55,315 nucleotides of DNA from PALSA-505 sp035308365 (GTDB taxonomy: Bacteria > Actinomycetota > Actinomycetes > Streptosporangiales > Streptosporangiaceae). Location: positions 1-55,315 of the forward strand of contig DATGGU010000130.1 in assembly GCA_035308365.1 (NCBI GenBank), read 5' to 3'. Under the pieces are notes generated by a model. The model did not search any database, was not told the DNA's origin, and saw only the letters and a list, made by a program, of their open reading frames with translations. The position numbers and the translations under genes were made by a program. Within the stretch, counting starts at the first letter, position 1; each line of letters starts with the position of its first letter. Shown piece by piece: positions 46,027-54,581 of this stretch.

Positions 46027-47149
46027 GGCGGCCTCCCTGCTCCATGAGCACGCAAAACTCACCGAACAGGTCGTCGGCGTCGTGCGGGCCTGGCGCGGCC
46101 TCCGGGTGGTACTGGACCGCGAACACCGGGGCATCCAGCAGCCGCAGTCCCTCGACGACGCCGTCGTTGAGGTTGCGATGCGAGACGACCGCCTGGCCGA
46201 ACGGCGTGCCGAACGGCCCATCGTCCGGTGCCTCCACGGCGAAGCCGTGATTGTGGCTGGTGATGTGGACACGGCCGGTGCGCAAGTCCTGGACCGGCTG
46301 GTTGACGCCACGATGGCCGAATCTGAGCTTGTAGGTGCCCAGGCCCAGGGCGCGGCCGAGGATCTGGCTGCCCAGGCAGATGCCGAAGACCGGGATGCCG
46401 GCCGTGAGCATCTGGCGCATCGCGTCGACCGCGTAGCCGGCAGCGGCCGGGTCACCGGGGCCGTTGGAGAAGAACACACCGTCGGGTTCGGTCGCCAGGA
46501 TCTGGCCGGCGGTGGCGTCGGCGGGCAGCACGTGAACCTCGCAGCCGCGTTCGGCCAACCGGCGCGGGGTGGCGGTCTTGATGCCCAGGTCCACCGCGGC
46601 GACCCGGTACCTGGGACTGGCGCCATCCGGCGGGCTGACGGTGTAGGGCTGCTGGGTAGTGACCTGCCGGGCCAGGTCAGCCCCGGTCATCTGCGGGCTG
46701 GCCAGCACCCGTTCCAGCAGCTCGTGCGGTCCGGCCGTGGTGCTGATCGCGGCGCGCATGGCGCCCCGCTCGCGCAGGTGCCGGGTGAGCGCGCGGGTGC
46801 CGGTGATCGCGATGCCGGTGATCCCCTGGCTGGCCAGCTCGTCCTCCAGGCTGCGTTTGGCCCGCCAGCTGGAGACGACCGGGGACAGCTCGCGGACCAC
46901 GTAGCCGCTGACCCAGATCCGCCTCGACTCGTTGTCCTCGTCGTTGATGCCGGTGTTGCCGATGTGCGGGGCGGTCATCGCGACGATCTGGCGGCAGTAG
47001 GACGGGTCGGTCAGCGTCTCCTGGTAGCCGGTCATCCCGGTGCTGAAGACCATCTCGCCGAACGTCTCGCCGTCGGCGCCGAACGCCCGCCCATGAAAGG
47101 CCCTTCCGTCTTCCAGCAGCAGCAGCGCCGGCCGTTCTGCCCCCGGCAT
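46013..47149 (-). CDS. carA: carbamoyl-phosphate synthase small subunit (glutaminase)
   Basis: 378 residues. It hydrolyses glutamine and feeds ammonia to CarB. The N-terminal small-subunit domain begins ALLLLEDGRAFHGRAFGADG and contains FSTGMTGYQETLTDPSYCRQ. The class I amidotransferase domain has nucleophile Cys258 in FGICLGSQILGRALGLG, and the His/Glu pair in YHPEAAPGPHD near the C-terminus. ITSHNHGFAVE is also conserved. Its start overlaps the pyrC stop by one base and its end overlaps carB by 14. Confidence 0.98.
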
Positions 47150-48426
47150 CAGGCCAGCTTTCCGTCGAGCACGGTCGGCTCGCCGCGCAGGAACGTGGCG
47201 ACGACCCGGCCCGGCAGCACCATGCCGGTGAACGGGCTGTTGCGGCTCTTGGAGGCGTGGCTCGCCGGGTCGACCGCTTCGCGGGGCGTGGGGTCATACA
47301 GCGTCAGGCTGGCCGGTGCGCCGGGTTCGAGCTGGTTGCCTTGCCCGGCCAGCCGGGCGATCCTGGCCGGCCGCAGCGACATCCGGTCGGCCACGTCGGC
47401 CCAGCCGAGCAGTCCGGTGTCCACCATGGCGTGCTGGACCACGCGCAGCGCCGTCTCCAGGCCGGTCATGCCGAACGCCGCCGTCTCCCACTCGGTTTCC
47501 TTGTGTTCGAGCGGGTGCGGGGCGTGGTCGGTGGCGACGCAGTCGATGGTCCCGTCGGCCAGGCCGTTGCGCAGCGCGGTCACGTCCGCCTTGGTGCGCA
47601 GCGGCGGGTTGACCTTGTACACCGGGTCGTAGCCTTCGACCAGGTCGTCGGTGAGCAGCAGGTGATGCGGCGTGACCTCGGCGGTCACCCGCCAGCCCTT
47701 GGACTTCGCCCAGCGGATGATCTCCACCGAGCCCGCCGTGGACACGTGGCAGACGTGCAGGGCCGAGCCGACGTGCGCGGCCAGCAGGCAGTCCCGGGCG
47801 ATGACCGACTCCTCGGCGGCGGCCGGCCAGCCGGCCAGGCCGAGCCTGCCCGACACCTCGCCCTCGTTCATCTGCGCGCCCTCGGTCAGCCGGGGCTCCT
47901 GCGCATGCTGGGCGATCACGCCGTCGAACGCCTTGACATACTCCAGCGCGCGGCGCATCAGCCGGGCGTCGGACACGCAGTGCCCGTCGTCGGAGAACAC
48001 CCGGACCCGGGCGGCCGAATCCGCCATCGCGCCAAGCTCGGCCAGCCTGGCGCCCTGCAGGCCGGCGGTCACCGCTCCCACCGGCTGCACGTCGCAGTGG
48101 CCGGCCTGGCGGCCCAGCCGCCAGACCTGTTCCACCACACCGGCGGTGTCGGCCACCGGGTCGGTGTTGGCCATGGCGTGCACGGCGGTGTAACCGCCGA
48201 GCGCGGCGGCCTGGGTGCCGGTCTCCACCGTCTCGGCGTCTTCCCGGCCCGGCTCGCGCAGGTGCGTGTGCAGGTCCACGAGCCCGGGCAGGGCGATCAG
48301 CCCGTCGGCGTCGATGACCTGGGCTTTCCCCTGGCCGTCCGGGGTGGCGATGACGCCGTCGTGGATCAGGATGTCCGCCGGGTCGCCGCCGCACGCCCTG
48401 GCGCCCTTGATCAGCCAGGTGGTCAT
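47149..48426 (-). CDS. pyrC: dihydroorotase
   Basis: 425 residues from ATG 48426, which overlaps the pyrB stop by four bases (ATGA). The frame remains open upstream but only as a shadow of pyrB. It closes carbamoyl aspartate to dihydroorotate. The zinc-binding signature is LPGLVDLHTHLREPGRED (HxH). VTAEVTPHHLLLTDD carries further metal ligands, and CVATDHAPHPLEHKE holds the conserved Asp. This is the class I type common in Gram-positives. Confidence 0.97.
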   Translation of the reverse strand: MTTWLIKGARACGGDPADILIHDGVIATPDGQGKAQVIDADGLIALPGLVDLHTHLREPGREDAETVETGTQAAALGGYTAVHAMANTDPVADTAGVVEQVWRLGRQAGHCDVQPVGAVTAGLQGARLAELGAMADSAARVRVFSDDGHCVSDARLMRRALEYVKAFDGVIAQHAQEPRLTEGAQMNEGEVSGRLGLAGWPAAAEESVIARDCLLAAHVGSALHVCHVSTAGSVEIIRWAKSKGWRVTAEVTPHHLLLTDDLVEGYDPVYKVNPPLRTKADVTALRNGLADGTIDCVATDHAPHPLEHKETEWETAAFGMTGLETALRVVQHAMVDTGLLGWADVADRMSLRPARIARLAGQGNQLEPGAPASLTLYDPTPREAVDPASHASKSRNSPFTGMVLPGRVVATFLRGEPTVLDGKLA

Positions 48427-49409
48427 GCGCTCACCCCCCTCGTGGCCGCCGGCGGGGCCGTGGTCGCCGGCTGGGCCGGTTCCAGGCCGCCGAGCAGCAG
48501 GTAGAGAACGGCCATCCGGACGCTCACACCGTTGGCCACCTGTTCGACAATGGTGGACCTGGCCCCGTCGGCAACCTCGGCGGCTATCTCGACGCCCCGG
48601 TTCATCGGGCCGGGGTGCATGACGATGGCATGCTCGGGGAGCAGGGCCATCCTGGCCGCGTCCAGGCCGTACCTGCGGCTGTACTCGCGCTCGCTGGGAA
48701 AGTAGGCGGCGTTCATCCGCTCCCGCTGCACCCGCAGCATCATCACCACGTCGGTCTTGGACAGCGCCGCGTCCAGGTCGTACCCGGTCGCGCACGGCCA
48801 GCCGCCGATCTCCACCGGGAACAGGGTGGGCGGCGCCACCAGGGTCACCTCGGCGCCCAGTGTGCTCAGCAGCAGCACGTTGGACCTGGCTACGCGGCTG
48901 TGCAAAATGTCCCCGACGATGGTGACCCGCAGGCCGTCCAGGCCCTGCCCGGTGACCGTGCCACCGAGCCTGCGGCGCATGGTGAAGGCGTCCAGCAAGG
49001 CCTGGGTCGGGTGCTCGTGCGCCCCGTCCCCGGCGTTGACCACGCTGCCACGCACCCAGTTCGCCAGCCGGTGCGGTGCGCCGGCCGCACTGTGCCTGAC
49101 CACGACGGCGTCGGCGCCCATCGCCTCCAGGGTCATCGCGGTGTCCTTGAGGCTCTCACCCTTGGCCACGCTCGACCCCTTGGCCGAGAAGTTGATCACG
49201 TCGGCGGACAGCCGCTTGGCGGCGGCCTCGAAGGAGATCCTGGTCCTGGTCGAGTCCTCGAAGAAGAGGTTGACCACGGTGCGGCCGCGCAGGGTGGGGA
49301 GCTTCTTGATCGGCCGGTCGGCAACCCGGGCGAGCTCGTCGGCCGTGTCCAGGATGAGCAGGGCGTCGTCCCTGGTGAGGTCCCCGGCCGAGATCAGGTG
49401 GCGGATCAT
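48423..49409 (-). CDS. pyrB: aspartate carbamoyltransferase catalytic subunit
   Basis: 328 residues. It transfers carbamoyl to aspartate, the first committed pyrimidine step. The carbamoyl-phosphate motif is FFEDSTRTRISFEAAAKRL. Others are NFSAKGSSVAKGESLKDTA, HEHPTQALLDAFTMRR and VMHPGPMNRGVEIA. No pyrI regulatory gene is present, so it is the stand-alone or PyrC-associated type. It overlaps pyrR by 4 bases upstream and pyrC by 4 downstream. Confidence 0.98.
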   Translation of the reverse strand: MIRHLISAGDLTRDDALLILDTADELARVADRPIKKLPTLRGRTVVNLFFEDSTRTRISFEAAAKRLSADVINFSAKGSSVAKGESLKDTAMTLEAMGADAVVVRHSAAGAPHRLANWVRGSVVNAGDGAHEHPTQALLDAFTMRRRLGGTVTGQGLDGLRVTIVGDILHSRVARSNVLLLSTLGAEVTLVAPPTLFPVEIGGWPCATGYDLDAALSKTDVVMMLRVQRERMNAAYFPSEREYSRRYGLDAARMALLPEHAIVMHPGPMNRGVEIAAEVADGARSTIVEQVANGVSVRMAVLYLLLGGLEPAQPATTAPPAATRGVSA

Positions 49410-50047
49410 CCCTGGGCTCCCTTCGTGGCTGGGGCCTCATGGCTGCCTCGGGCGGCCGTCCCGTCCCGGCGCCCGGCCTGGTCGCGAGCCTCGCCAAGCA
49501 GGACCGCGTCCTGGCCGTCCACCTCGGCCAGCAGGACGCGCACCACCTCGCGCTGTGATGTCGGCAGGTTCTTGCCGACGTAGTCCGCCCGGATCGGCAG
49601 CTCCCGGTGCCCACGATCGACCAGGACGGCCAGCCGGACCGCACGCGGGCGGCCGAGGTCGTTCAGTGCATCGAGCGCGGCCCGGACCGTGCGGCCGGAG
49701 TACAGCACATCATCGACCAGCACCACGGTTTTGCCCTCGATGCCGGCGGCGGGCAGATCGGTGTGCCCGAGGGCGCGGGCAGGCCGCATTCTCAGGTCAT
49801 CGCGGTACATGGTGATATCGACGGACCCGGCCGGAACCGGCCATCCCTCAACCTGTTCGATGCACCGGGCCAGCCGCCCGGCGAGCGGAACCCCGCGGGT
49901 CGGGATCCCCAGCAGAATGACGTCTTCGGCGCCCCTGGTCCGCTCCAGGATCTCGTGTGCGATCCGGGTGACCGCGCGGCCGATGTCGGCCGCGTCCAGA
50001 ACGGGCTTGTAGCCGGCCAAGGCCGGCGAGCCGGCAGGCATGCTCAT
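49406..50047 (-). CDS. pyrR: bifunctional pyr operon RNA-binding regulator / uracil phosphoribosyltransferase PyrR
   Basis: 213 residues. The PRPP-binding motif is VVLVDDVLYSGRTVRAALDA, and the family start ADIGRAVTRIAHEILERTRG is present. The C-terminal about 35 residues are an extra hydrophilic tail. PyrR binds a hairpin in pyr mRNA when UMP is high and reduces expression. In mycobacteria it does so by blocking translation. A matching hairpin lies just upstream of this gene (50059-50077), beside the AAGGAGGG ribosome-binding site. It is the first gene of the operon. Confidence 0.96.
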   Translation of the reverse strand: MSMPAGSPALAGYKPVLDAADIGRAVTRIAHEILERTRGAEDVILLGIPTRGVPLAGRLARCIEQVEGWPVPAGSVDITMYRDDLRMRPARALGHTDLPAAGIEGKTVVLVDDVLYSGRTVRAALDALNDLGRPRAVRLAVLVDRGHRELPIRADYVGKNLPTSQREVVRVLLAEVDGQDAVLLGEARDQAGRRDGTAARGSHEAPATKGAQG

Positions 50048-50606
50048 GCACCCTCCTTCCCCGCCTCACAGGACGGGCTTAAAGGACGTTTGCTCAGGTA
50101 ACCGTAGCAGCCCCGGGTCTTGCTCCAGCCCGCCACGCGGCCGGCACCGCGCCCCTGGCCGGGAAAACGATCGAGATCGTAACTATCAGTAATGACTCTC
50201 TCGCTTATTGTAATTTCCAGAGATCCACCCATACCGCTGCAAAGTCCTGCTCGCGCCCACGCCCAGGCCAGCGAACCGGGCCTTGGACCTTGTCCAGCCC
50301 CGCCGGAGCGCCTCGCGAGCCCGGGCGGTGATCGCTTACAGACCGGTTCCGGACGCCCGCAACCCGTTGCCGGCATGCCTTTCGGCGCTCCATTGCCCTT
50401 CCGGCGCGCACGACCACAACTACCTGCGGTTCTTCGTCAGACACTGCTCGTACGCGGTTCCCCGGCCCGATCCCCGGCGGATGATCCAGGGGTCAACTTG
50501 AACCACTTTTTCGCATTCGACTTGACCTAGACGCGCTCGCGGCTTACCGTCACTGTCCGTAACCACTAACTGTTTTCCATGCCGACCGGCTGGGGGGCCG
50601 AACATC
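50048..50606. other. 559-bp divergent intergenic region between pyrR and bldD
   Basis: Apart from the PyrR hairpin next to pyrR I see no gene or RNA. The region presumably holds promoters for the pyr operon (minus) and bldD (plus). Short open frames on both strands are unlike any known protein and lack ribosome sites. No convincing BldD box (AGTGA-N-TCACC type) was found by eye. Confidence 0.5.
50059..50077 (-). promoter_or_regulatory. candidate PyrR-binding RNA hairpin in the pyr leader
   Basis: On the minus strand the leader reads CCCGTCCTGTGAGGCGGGG. It can fold as a CCCG/CGGG stem, a bulged U, an inner CC/GG stem and a UGUGA loop. It resembles the bacterial PyrR binding loop (UCCnGAGAGG-like). 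It is directly followed by the Shine-Dalgarno sequence AAGGAGGG and the pyrR ATG, so protein binding would hide the ribosome site. Confidence 0.7.
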
Positions 50607-51101
50607 ATGCCATCCGAATACGCAAAAACTCTCGGTGCGCGCCTGCGCGCCATCCGTACGCAGCAAGGTCTCTCGCTGCATGGCGTCGAGGAAAAATCAC
50701 GTGGCCGCTGGAAGGCCGTCGTGGTGGGTTCCTACGAGCGCGGCGACCGTTCGGTCACCGTGCAGAAGCTGGCCGAGCTGGCCGAGTTCTACGGTGTGCC
50801 CGTATCCGAGCTACTGCCCGGTGACGCCGCACCGACCCCGCTCGCGCCTGCTCCCAAACTGGTCATCGACCTGGAGCGGATGGGCCAGCTACCCAAGGAC
50901 CAGGCCGGGCCGCTCGCTCGCTACGTGGCAACGATCCAGAGCCAGCGTGGCGACTACAACGGCCGGGTGCTGTCCATCAGGCAAGAGGACCTGCGTTCGC
51001 TCGCGGTCATCTACGACAAGTCTCCCGTGGATCTCACCGAGGAACTGATCGGCTGGGGAGTGCTCGACTCCGAGGCGCGCAGCGCCGTCGAAGCATTCTG
51101 A
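50607..51101 (+). CDS. bldD: developmental transcriptional regulator BldD
   Basis: 164 residues. An N-terminal helix-turn-helix domain of the XRE type (YAKTLGARLRAIRTQQGLSL, then GSYERGDRSVTVQKLAELAE) is followed by a short linker and the C-terminal domain. That domain carries the cyclic-di-GMP signature RGD-X8-RQxD, seen here as RGDYNGRVLSIRQED. In Streptomyces, c-di-GMP tetramers join two BldD subunits, which then repress sporulation genes. Presence of the motif suggests that the same switch works here. BldD next to the pyr operon is usual in actinobacteria. Confidence 0.96.
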   Translation: MPSEYAKTLGARLRAIRTQQGLSLHGVEEKSRGRWKAVVVGSYERGDRSVTVQKLAELAEFYGVPVSELLPGDAAPTPLAPAPKLVIDLERMGQLPKDQAGPLARYVATIQSQRGDYNGRVLSIRQEDLRSLAVIYDKSPVDLTEELIGWGVLDSEARSAVEAF

Positions 51102-51483
51102 GCTCGACCGTCTTCTGACGCAGCAGCGCCGCGCCCGCGTGGCAGCGACCGGCCGGCGCTGCAGGGAACGAGACCGGCAGGCCCATCCGGGCGAAGCACA
51201 ACGGGAGCAACGGCGCAGTCGGCACGTCAAGCACCCGAACTCTCCGCCCCGGTGCAACCGGCACTCTTCTCATTGGCATAACAGCCCTCATTGGCATAAC
51301 AGCCCTGATCCGATAGCGCTCGCCCTGAACCCGCCACGGCCTACCGGCGGAACAACCCCGGCCTGACCAGCGCGCTGCCAGGGGCCCAATTGCTGAGCCA
51401 CCCCAGACTTGCCGGACGTACCTGCCCCGGACTCACCCAGCTGAGCCCCATCTCGGACTTACCCCGACGTACCTGTCCCGGAC
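51102..51483. repeat. gene-poor region with decayed direct repeats
   Basis: No gene is supported. It contains three repeat sets. A roughly 54-bp segment at 51182-51235 copies the 3' end of the HEPN gene (51483-51535). An 18-bp unit CATTGGCATAACAGCCCT is repeated perfectly in tandem at 51271-51306. An imperfect 41-bp direct repeat has copies starting at 51406 and 51456 (GACTTgCCgGACGTACCTGc-like). Together they suggest repeated local duplication downstream of bldD. Confidence 0.75.
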
Positions 51484-51972
51484 TCATCCGGCCGAGCGCA
51501 ACGGGAGCAACGGCGCGGTCGGCACGCCCAGGACCGACTCGGCCAGGGACAGGAAGGTCTCCGCGTCCCGGAGCAGATCATCGGCCTCACTGGCGCTGAC
51601 CGCACGGGACAGCCCAGCCTCGGCTGCCGCCCGCTTCCCCGCTCCAGCGGCGAAGAACGCAGCCCATTCGGCAAGCGTGGGCTCCACCCGTGGCAGCAGC
51701 TCCCAGACGCTGCGCGGACCACTGCGCCGCCTGCCTTTGCCGGGATCCGCCTTGGCCGTCACAACCGCGGCGGCGGCCCTGAGCGCGGCTAGATGTGCCG
51801 CGACATACCTACCGCCCGGGTCTGGCGTGCCCCCGGCGTCCGCCAGACCGTGCCTGGCCGACTCCAGAAGAGCGAGCGCCGAGGGCGCGACCCTGCACCG
51901 GGTCCGGCTCGCGGGCACCTGCCGGGAAGATGCCGCGTTAGCCGGCACTGTCAGGCCCGTGTTCATTGCCAC
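51484..51972 (-). CDS. SAV_6107-family HEPN domain protein
   Basis: 162 residues. The helical core resembles the actinobacterial SAV_6107 family: RYVAAHLAALRAAAAVVTAK, then SVWELLPRVEPTLAEWAAFF and VSASEADDLLRDAETFLSLA, ending GVPTAPLLPL. HEPN domains are often RNA-binding or RNase partners, but a classic R-X4-H motif is not evident, so activity is doubtful. The start at 51972 is the most upstream ATG. The real protein could start later, near the conserved core. A candidate SOS box lies about 120 bases upstream. Confidence 0.75.
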   Translation of the reverse strand: MAMNTGLTVPANAASSRQVPASRTRCRVAPSALALLESARHGLADAGGTPDPGGRYVAAHLAALRAAAAVVTAKADPGKGRRRSGPRSVWELLPRVEPTLAEWAAFFAAGAGKRAAAEAGLSRAVSASEADDLLRDAETFLSLAESVLGVPTAPLLPLRSAG

Positions 51973-52090
51973 CTCCTTCGTTGACCGGAGCTGATCAGCC
52001 AGGTGCAGCGCTTCCCCTCACCACGCCTGGCCTGTACCGGGCCCGGCCGGAGGGGTCTGACCGGACCCGGCAGCTCCGTCTGACTCCATT

Positions 52091-52104
52091 CGAACACAGG
52101 TTCG
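52091..52104. promoter_or_regulatory. candidate LexA (SOS) box upstream of the HEPN gene
   Basis: CGAACACAGGTTCG matches the Gram-positive/actinobacterial SOS box pattern CGAAC-N4-GTTCG with perfect 5-base arms. It lies about 120 bases upstream of the HEPN start. A second, looser pair, TCGAA and TTCGA with a 14-base gap, lies to its right (near 52118-52140). The remaining part of 51973-52242 shows nothing else. Confidence 0.5.
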
Positions 52105-52242
52105 CTTGAGAGTCCAGTCGAATCTGTACCTGAGTTCGAAAGTAGCCGAAGGGTCCGACAAAATGGCCGCCGCCCGGAGCGTCCAGCAGAATCATCTCTC
52201 TACCTGGGCATCCCCCCACCGGGCCGGCCGGTGGCCGGTTCG

Positions 52243-52788
52243 CTAGATGAGGCCGGCCGCGATCGCGGCGCCGACCGCGATGAGGACGATGGCGCCGAGG
52301 AGTTCGCCGCGCTGCCCGGCTCTGGCACCGATCCGGTCGCCGAGTTCCAGGCCGATGAGCGAAAGGCAGGTGCTGATCGCGCCGATGGTGATCGCGGCGA
52401 CGGCGAGACTGACATGGAAGGAGCCGAGGGCGAAGCCGACGGCGAGGTTGTCGATGCTGACCGCCAGCCCGGTGATCAGCAGCCGCCAGGTGCGCTGGTC
52501 ACCGCGCGCCGGGGAAGTTCCTGGAGTGCCGCGGATGGCCTGGGCGAGGGTCCAGGCGCCGGTGACGATGAGCAGGCCGGCGCTGATCCAGTGCGCACCG
52601 CCGCCCAGCGTGCTGGCCAGGCTGCGGCCGAGCGCGAGCCCGGCGATCGGCATGCCGGTCTCGAACAGGCCGAAGATGACGCCGACCTGCAGCCGGGTCC
52701 GCCGGTTGCTGCCGGAGATCCCGATGCCGATCGCGACGGCGAAGTTGGACAAGCCCAGGGACAACGCGACCAGGATCAGGGCAAGCAC
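52243..52788 (-). CDS. MntP-like efflux permease
   Basis: 181 residues with about six membrane helices. Two homologous halves carry acidic/Asn-containing helices: LSLGLSNFAVAIGIGISGSN in the first and LITGLAVSIDNLAVGFALGS in the second. This is the pattern of the MntP manganese exporter family, which has an Asp in both helices (here Asn in the first, Asp in the second). Substrate is probably a divalent metal, but the first-half change makes this uncertain. It ends upstream of the HEPN gene on the same strand, 270 bases away. Confidence 0.82.
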   Translation of the reverse strand: MLALILVALSLGLSNFAVAIGIGISGSNRRTRLQVGVIFGLFETGMPIAGLALGRSLASTLGGGAHWISAGLLIVTGAWTLAQAIRGTPGTSPARGDQRTWRLLITGLAVSIDNLAVGFALGSFHVSLAVAAITIGAISTCLSLIGLELGDRIGARAGQRGELLGAIVLIAVGAAIAAGLI

Positions 52789-52892
52789 GCGATCACCGTA
52801 CCGGCGCCGGGGCTGCTGGCCCGGCCGTACTGGTCACGGCTGCGATGTCGCGGCATCAATAACCCGGCTCAGGGAGCTGACGGGCCAGATAC

Positions 52893-52974
52893 CTGCGGTC
52901 AGGGCCGGGTGGGCGGACGGCTGCGGTCAGGCCGGGTGGGCGGATGGCTGCGGTCAGGCCGGGTGGGCGGATGG
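52893..52974. repeat. 27-28 bp tandem repeat, three copies
   Basis: CTGCGGTCAGGCCGGGTGGG followed by CGGATGG recurs at 52893 (with one extra G and CGG for TGG), 52921 and 52948. It ends about 15 bases before the GNAT start, so the gene's promoter or leader lies within or beside the repeat. Confidence 0.85.
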
Positions 52975-52989
52975 CCTAGGCTGGCGCGC

Positions 52990-53607
52990 GTGCGGACTGA
53001 TGCCGACCGCTGGGATCCCCTGCCGGGCATGACTGAGCTGGATCGTACGGAGTTCGGCACGGCTCTCGACGCGATGATGGGCGTCTACGCTGCGGCGATG
53101 AACGTGCCCGCCATCCAGCTTCCCGGCCGTCGCGCGATCATGGAGTCCCACGTGACCAATCCCGCCTTCCGCGCGTTCGTGGTCACCGCGCCGTCCAGCA
53201 ACAGCCACCAGGCGAAGATCGTCGCGTTCTCCTACGGGTTCCGGGGGGGCCGGGGCCAGTGGTGGCATGACATGGTGCGGTCGGCGCTGATGGTCAGCTA
53301 CGGCCCCGCGACGGCCGGCGAATGGCTCGATGATTCCTTCGAAGTCGCCGAACTGCACGTCCATCCCGAGTACCAGCACCGCGGCCTCGGCACCAGCCTG
53401 CTGTACCGGCTGACCGCGGAGCGCCCCGAGCGTACCGCCGTCCTGTCCACCATGGACAGCGAGTCTGCGGCCCGCCGGCTGTACCGCAGCCTCGGCTTCG
53501 TCGATCTGCTGACCGGCTACAAGTTCTCCGGGACCAACGAGGCCTATGCCGTCATGGGCGCCGCGCTGCCCCTGTCCAGGACCCGGCCGCCGAGCCCGAG
53601 GTACTGA
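52990..53607 (+). CDS. GNAT-family N-acetyltransferase
   Basis: 205 residues from GTG 52990 (RTDADRWDPLPGMTELDRTE). The reading frame remains open well upstream, but through repeats and a shadow of the permease gene, so the GTG that begins the conserved block was chosen. The acetyl-CoA motif is VAELHVHPEYQHRGLGTSLL, followed by ESAARRLYRSLGFVDL. Substrate is unknown. A GNAT gene beside metF and a polyprenyl synthase is a known actinobacterial arrangement, as in mycobacteria. Its 3' end overlaps the convergent metF gene by 64 bases. Confidence 0.88.
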   Translation: MRTDADRWDPLPGMTELDRTEFGTALDAMMGVYAAAMNVPAIQLPGRRAIMESHVTNPAFRAFVVTAPSSNSHQAKIVAFSYGFRGGRGQWWHDMVRSALMVSYGPATAGEWLDDSFEVAELHVHPEYQHRGLGTSLLYRLTAERPERTAVLSTMDSESAARRLYRSLGFVDLLTGYKFSGTNEAYAVMGAALPLSRTRPPSPRY

Positions 53608-54482
53608 TAGATCTCCCTGGTGGCCCGGGAGCCGTTGAGCGTGTAGAAGTGCAGCCCGGGCACCCCCTCGGCGAGCAGCCGCTCGCACATGATGGCCGCG
53701 TACTCGACGCCGATCCGGCGCACGGCGGCCCGGTCGCCGCTATGTTCCTGGATCCGCGTGGCCAGCTCGGGCGGATACTTGGCGTTGGACAGCACCACGA
53801 TCCGCTCGAACATCTGCATGCTGATCACCGGCATGATGCCCGGGATGATCGGCACGTCGCAGCCCAGGGCAGCCACCCGGTCGCGCAGCCTCAGGTAGTC
53901 CTCCGGGTAGAAGAACATCTGGGTGATCGCGAAGTCCGCACCCGCCCGGCACTTGCTGACAAAGTAGGCCGCGTCGGTGCCGGCATCCGGTGAGCGCGGG
54001 TGCTTCTCCGGGAACGCCGCGACGCCCACACAGAAGTCACCGGACGACCGGACCAGGCGGACGAGTTCCTCCGCATAGCTGAGACCCTGCGGGTGCGCCA
54101 CCCAGGTCCCGTTCGGGTCGCCGGGCGGGTCCCCGCGCAGCGCGAGCACGTTACGTACCCCGACGGCGGCATAGGAGCCGATGACGTGCCGCAACTCGGC
54201 CACCGAGTGGTTGACCGCGGTGAGGTGGCCGACCGGGGTGAGCGTGGTTTCCTCGGCGATCCGGCCGGTGACCCGTACCGTGCGGTCCCGGGTGGACCCA
54301 CCGGCACCGTAGGTGACCGACACGAACGTGGGGGCGAGCGGTTCGAGCTGGCGGATGGCCAGCCAGAGCTTGCGTTCCTCTTCCTCGGTCTTGGGCGGCA
54401 TGAACTCGAAGGAGAACGACTCACCGCCCGCCGCCAGGAGATCACGGATGGCCGGTGCACGCGGAATCTCATATCGCCGCAT
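53544..54482 (-). CDS. metF: 5,10-methylenetetrahydrofolate reductase
   Basis: 312 residues. It makes 5-methyl-tetrahydrofolate for methionine synthesis, with FAD. Features are FSFEFMPPKTEEEERKLWLA (the catalytic Glu region), FVSVTYGAGGSTRDRTVRVT, NVLALRGDPPGDPNGTW and GADFAITQMFFYPEDYLRLR. The ending GLHFYTLNGSRATREIYQYL is the usual one. Convergent with the GNAT gene (64-base overlap of coding ends) and divergent from the polyprenyl synthase, 99 bases away. Confidence 0.97.
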   Translation of the reverse strand: MRRYEIPRAPAIRDLLAAGGESFSFEFMPPKTEEEERKLWLAIRQLEPLAPTFVSVTYGAGGSTRDRTVRVTGRIAEETTLTPVGHLTAVNHSVAELRHVIGSYAAVGVRNVLALRGDPPGDPNGTWVAHPQGLSYAEELVRLVRSSGDFCVGVAAFPEKHPRSPDAGTDAAYFVSKCRAGADFAITQMFFYPEDYLRLRDRVAALGCDVPIIPGIMPVISMQMFERIVVLSNAKYPPELATRIQEHSGDRAAVRRIGVEYAAIMCERLLAEGVPGLHFYTLNGSRATREIYQYLGLGGRVLDRGSAAPMTA

Positions 54483-54581
54483 GCGTTAAGACTAACCACG
54501 TGGCAAGGCAGCCACCCAAAGTAATACGTACCCTCGCCCTGGCCGGAATCCGGCCCAGACCGCCCGGCTATCCTCGCGACC

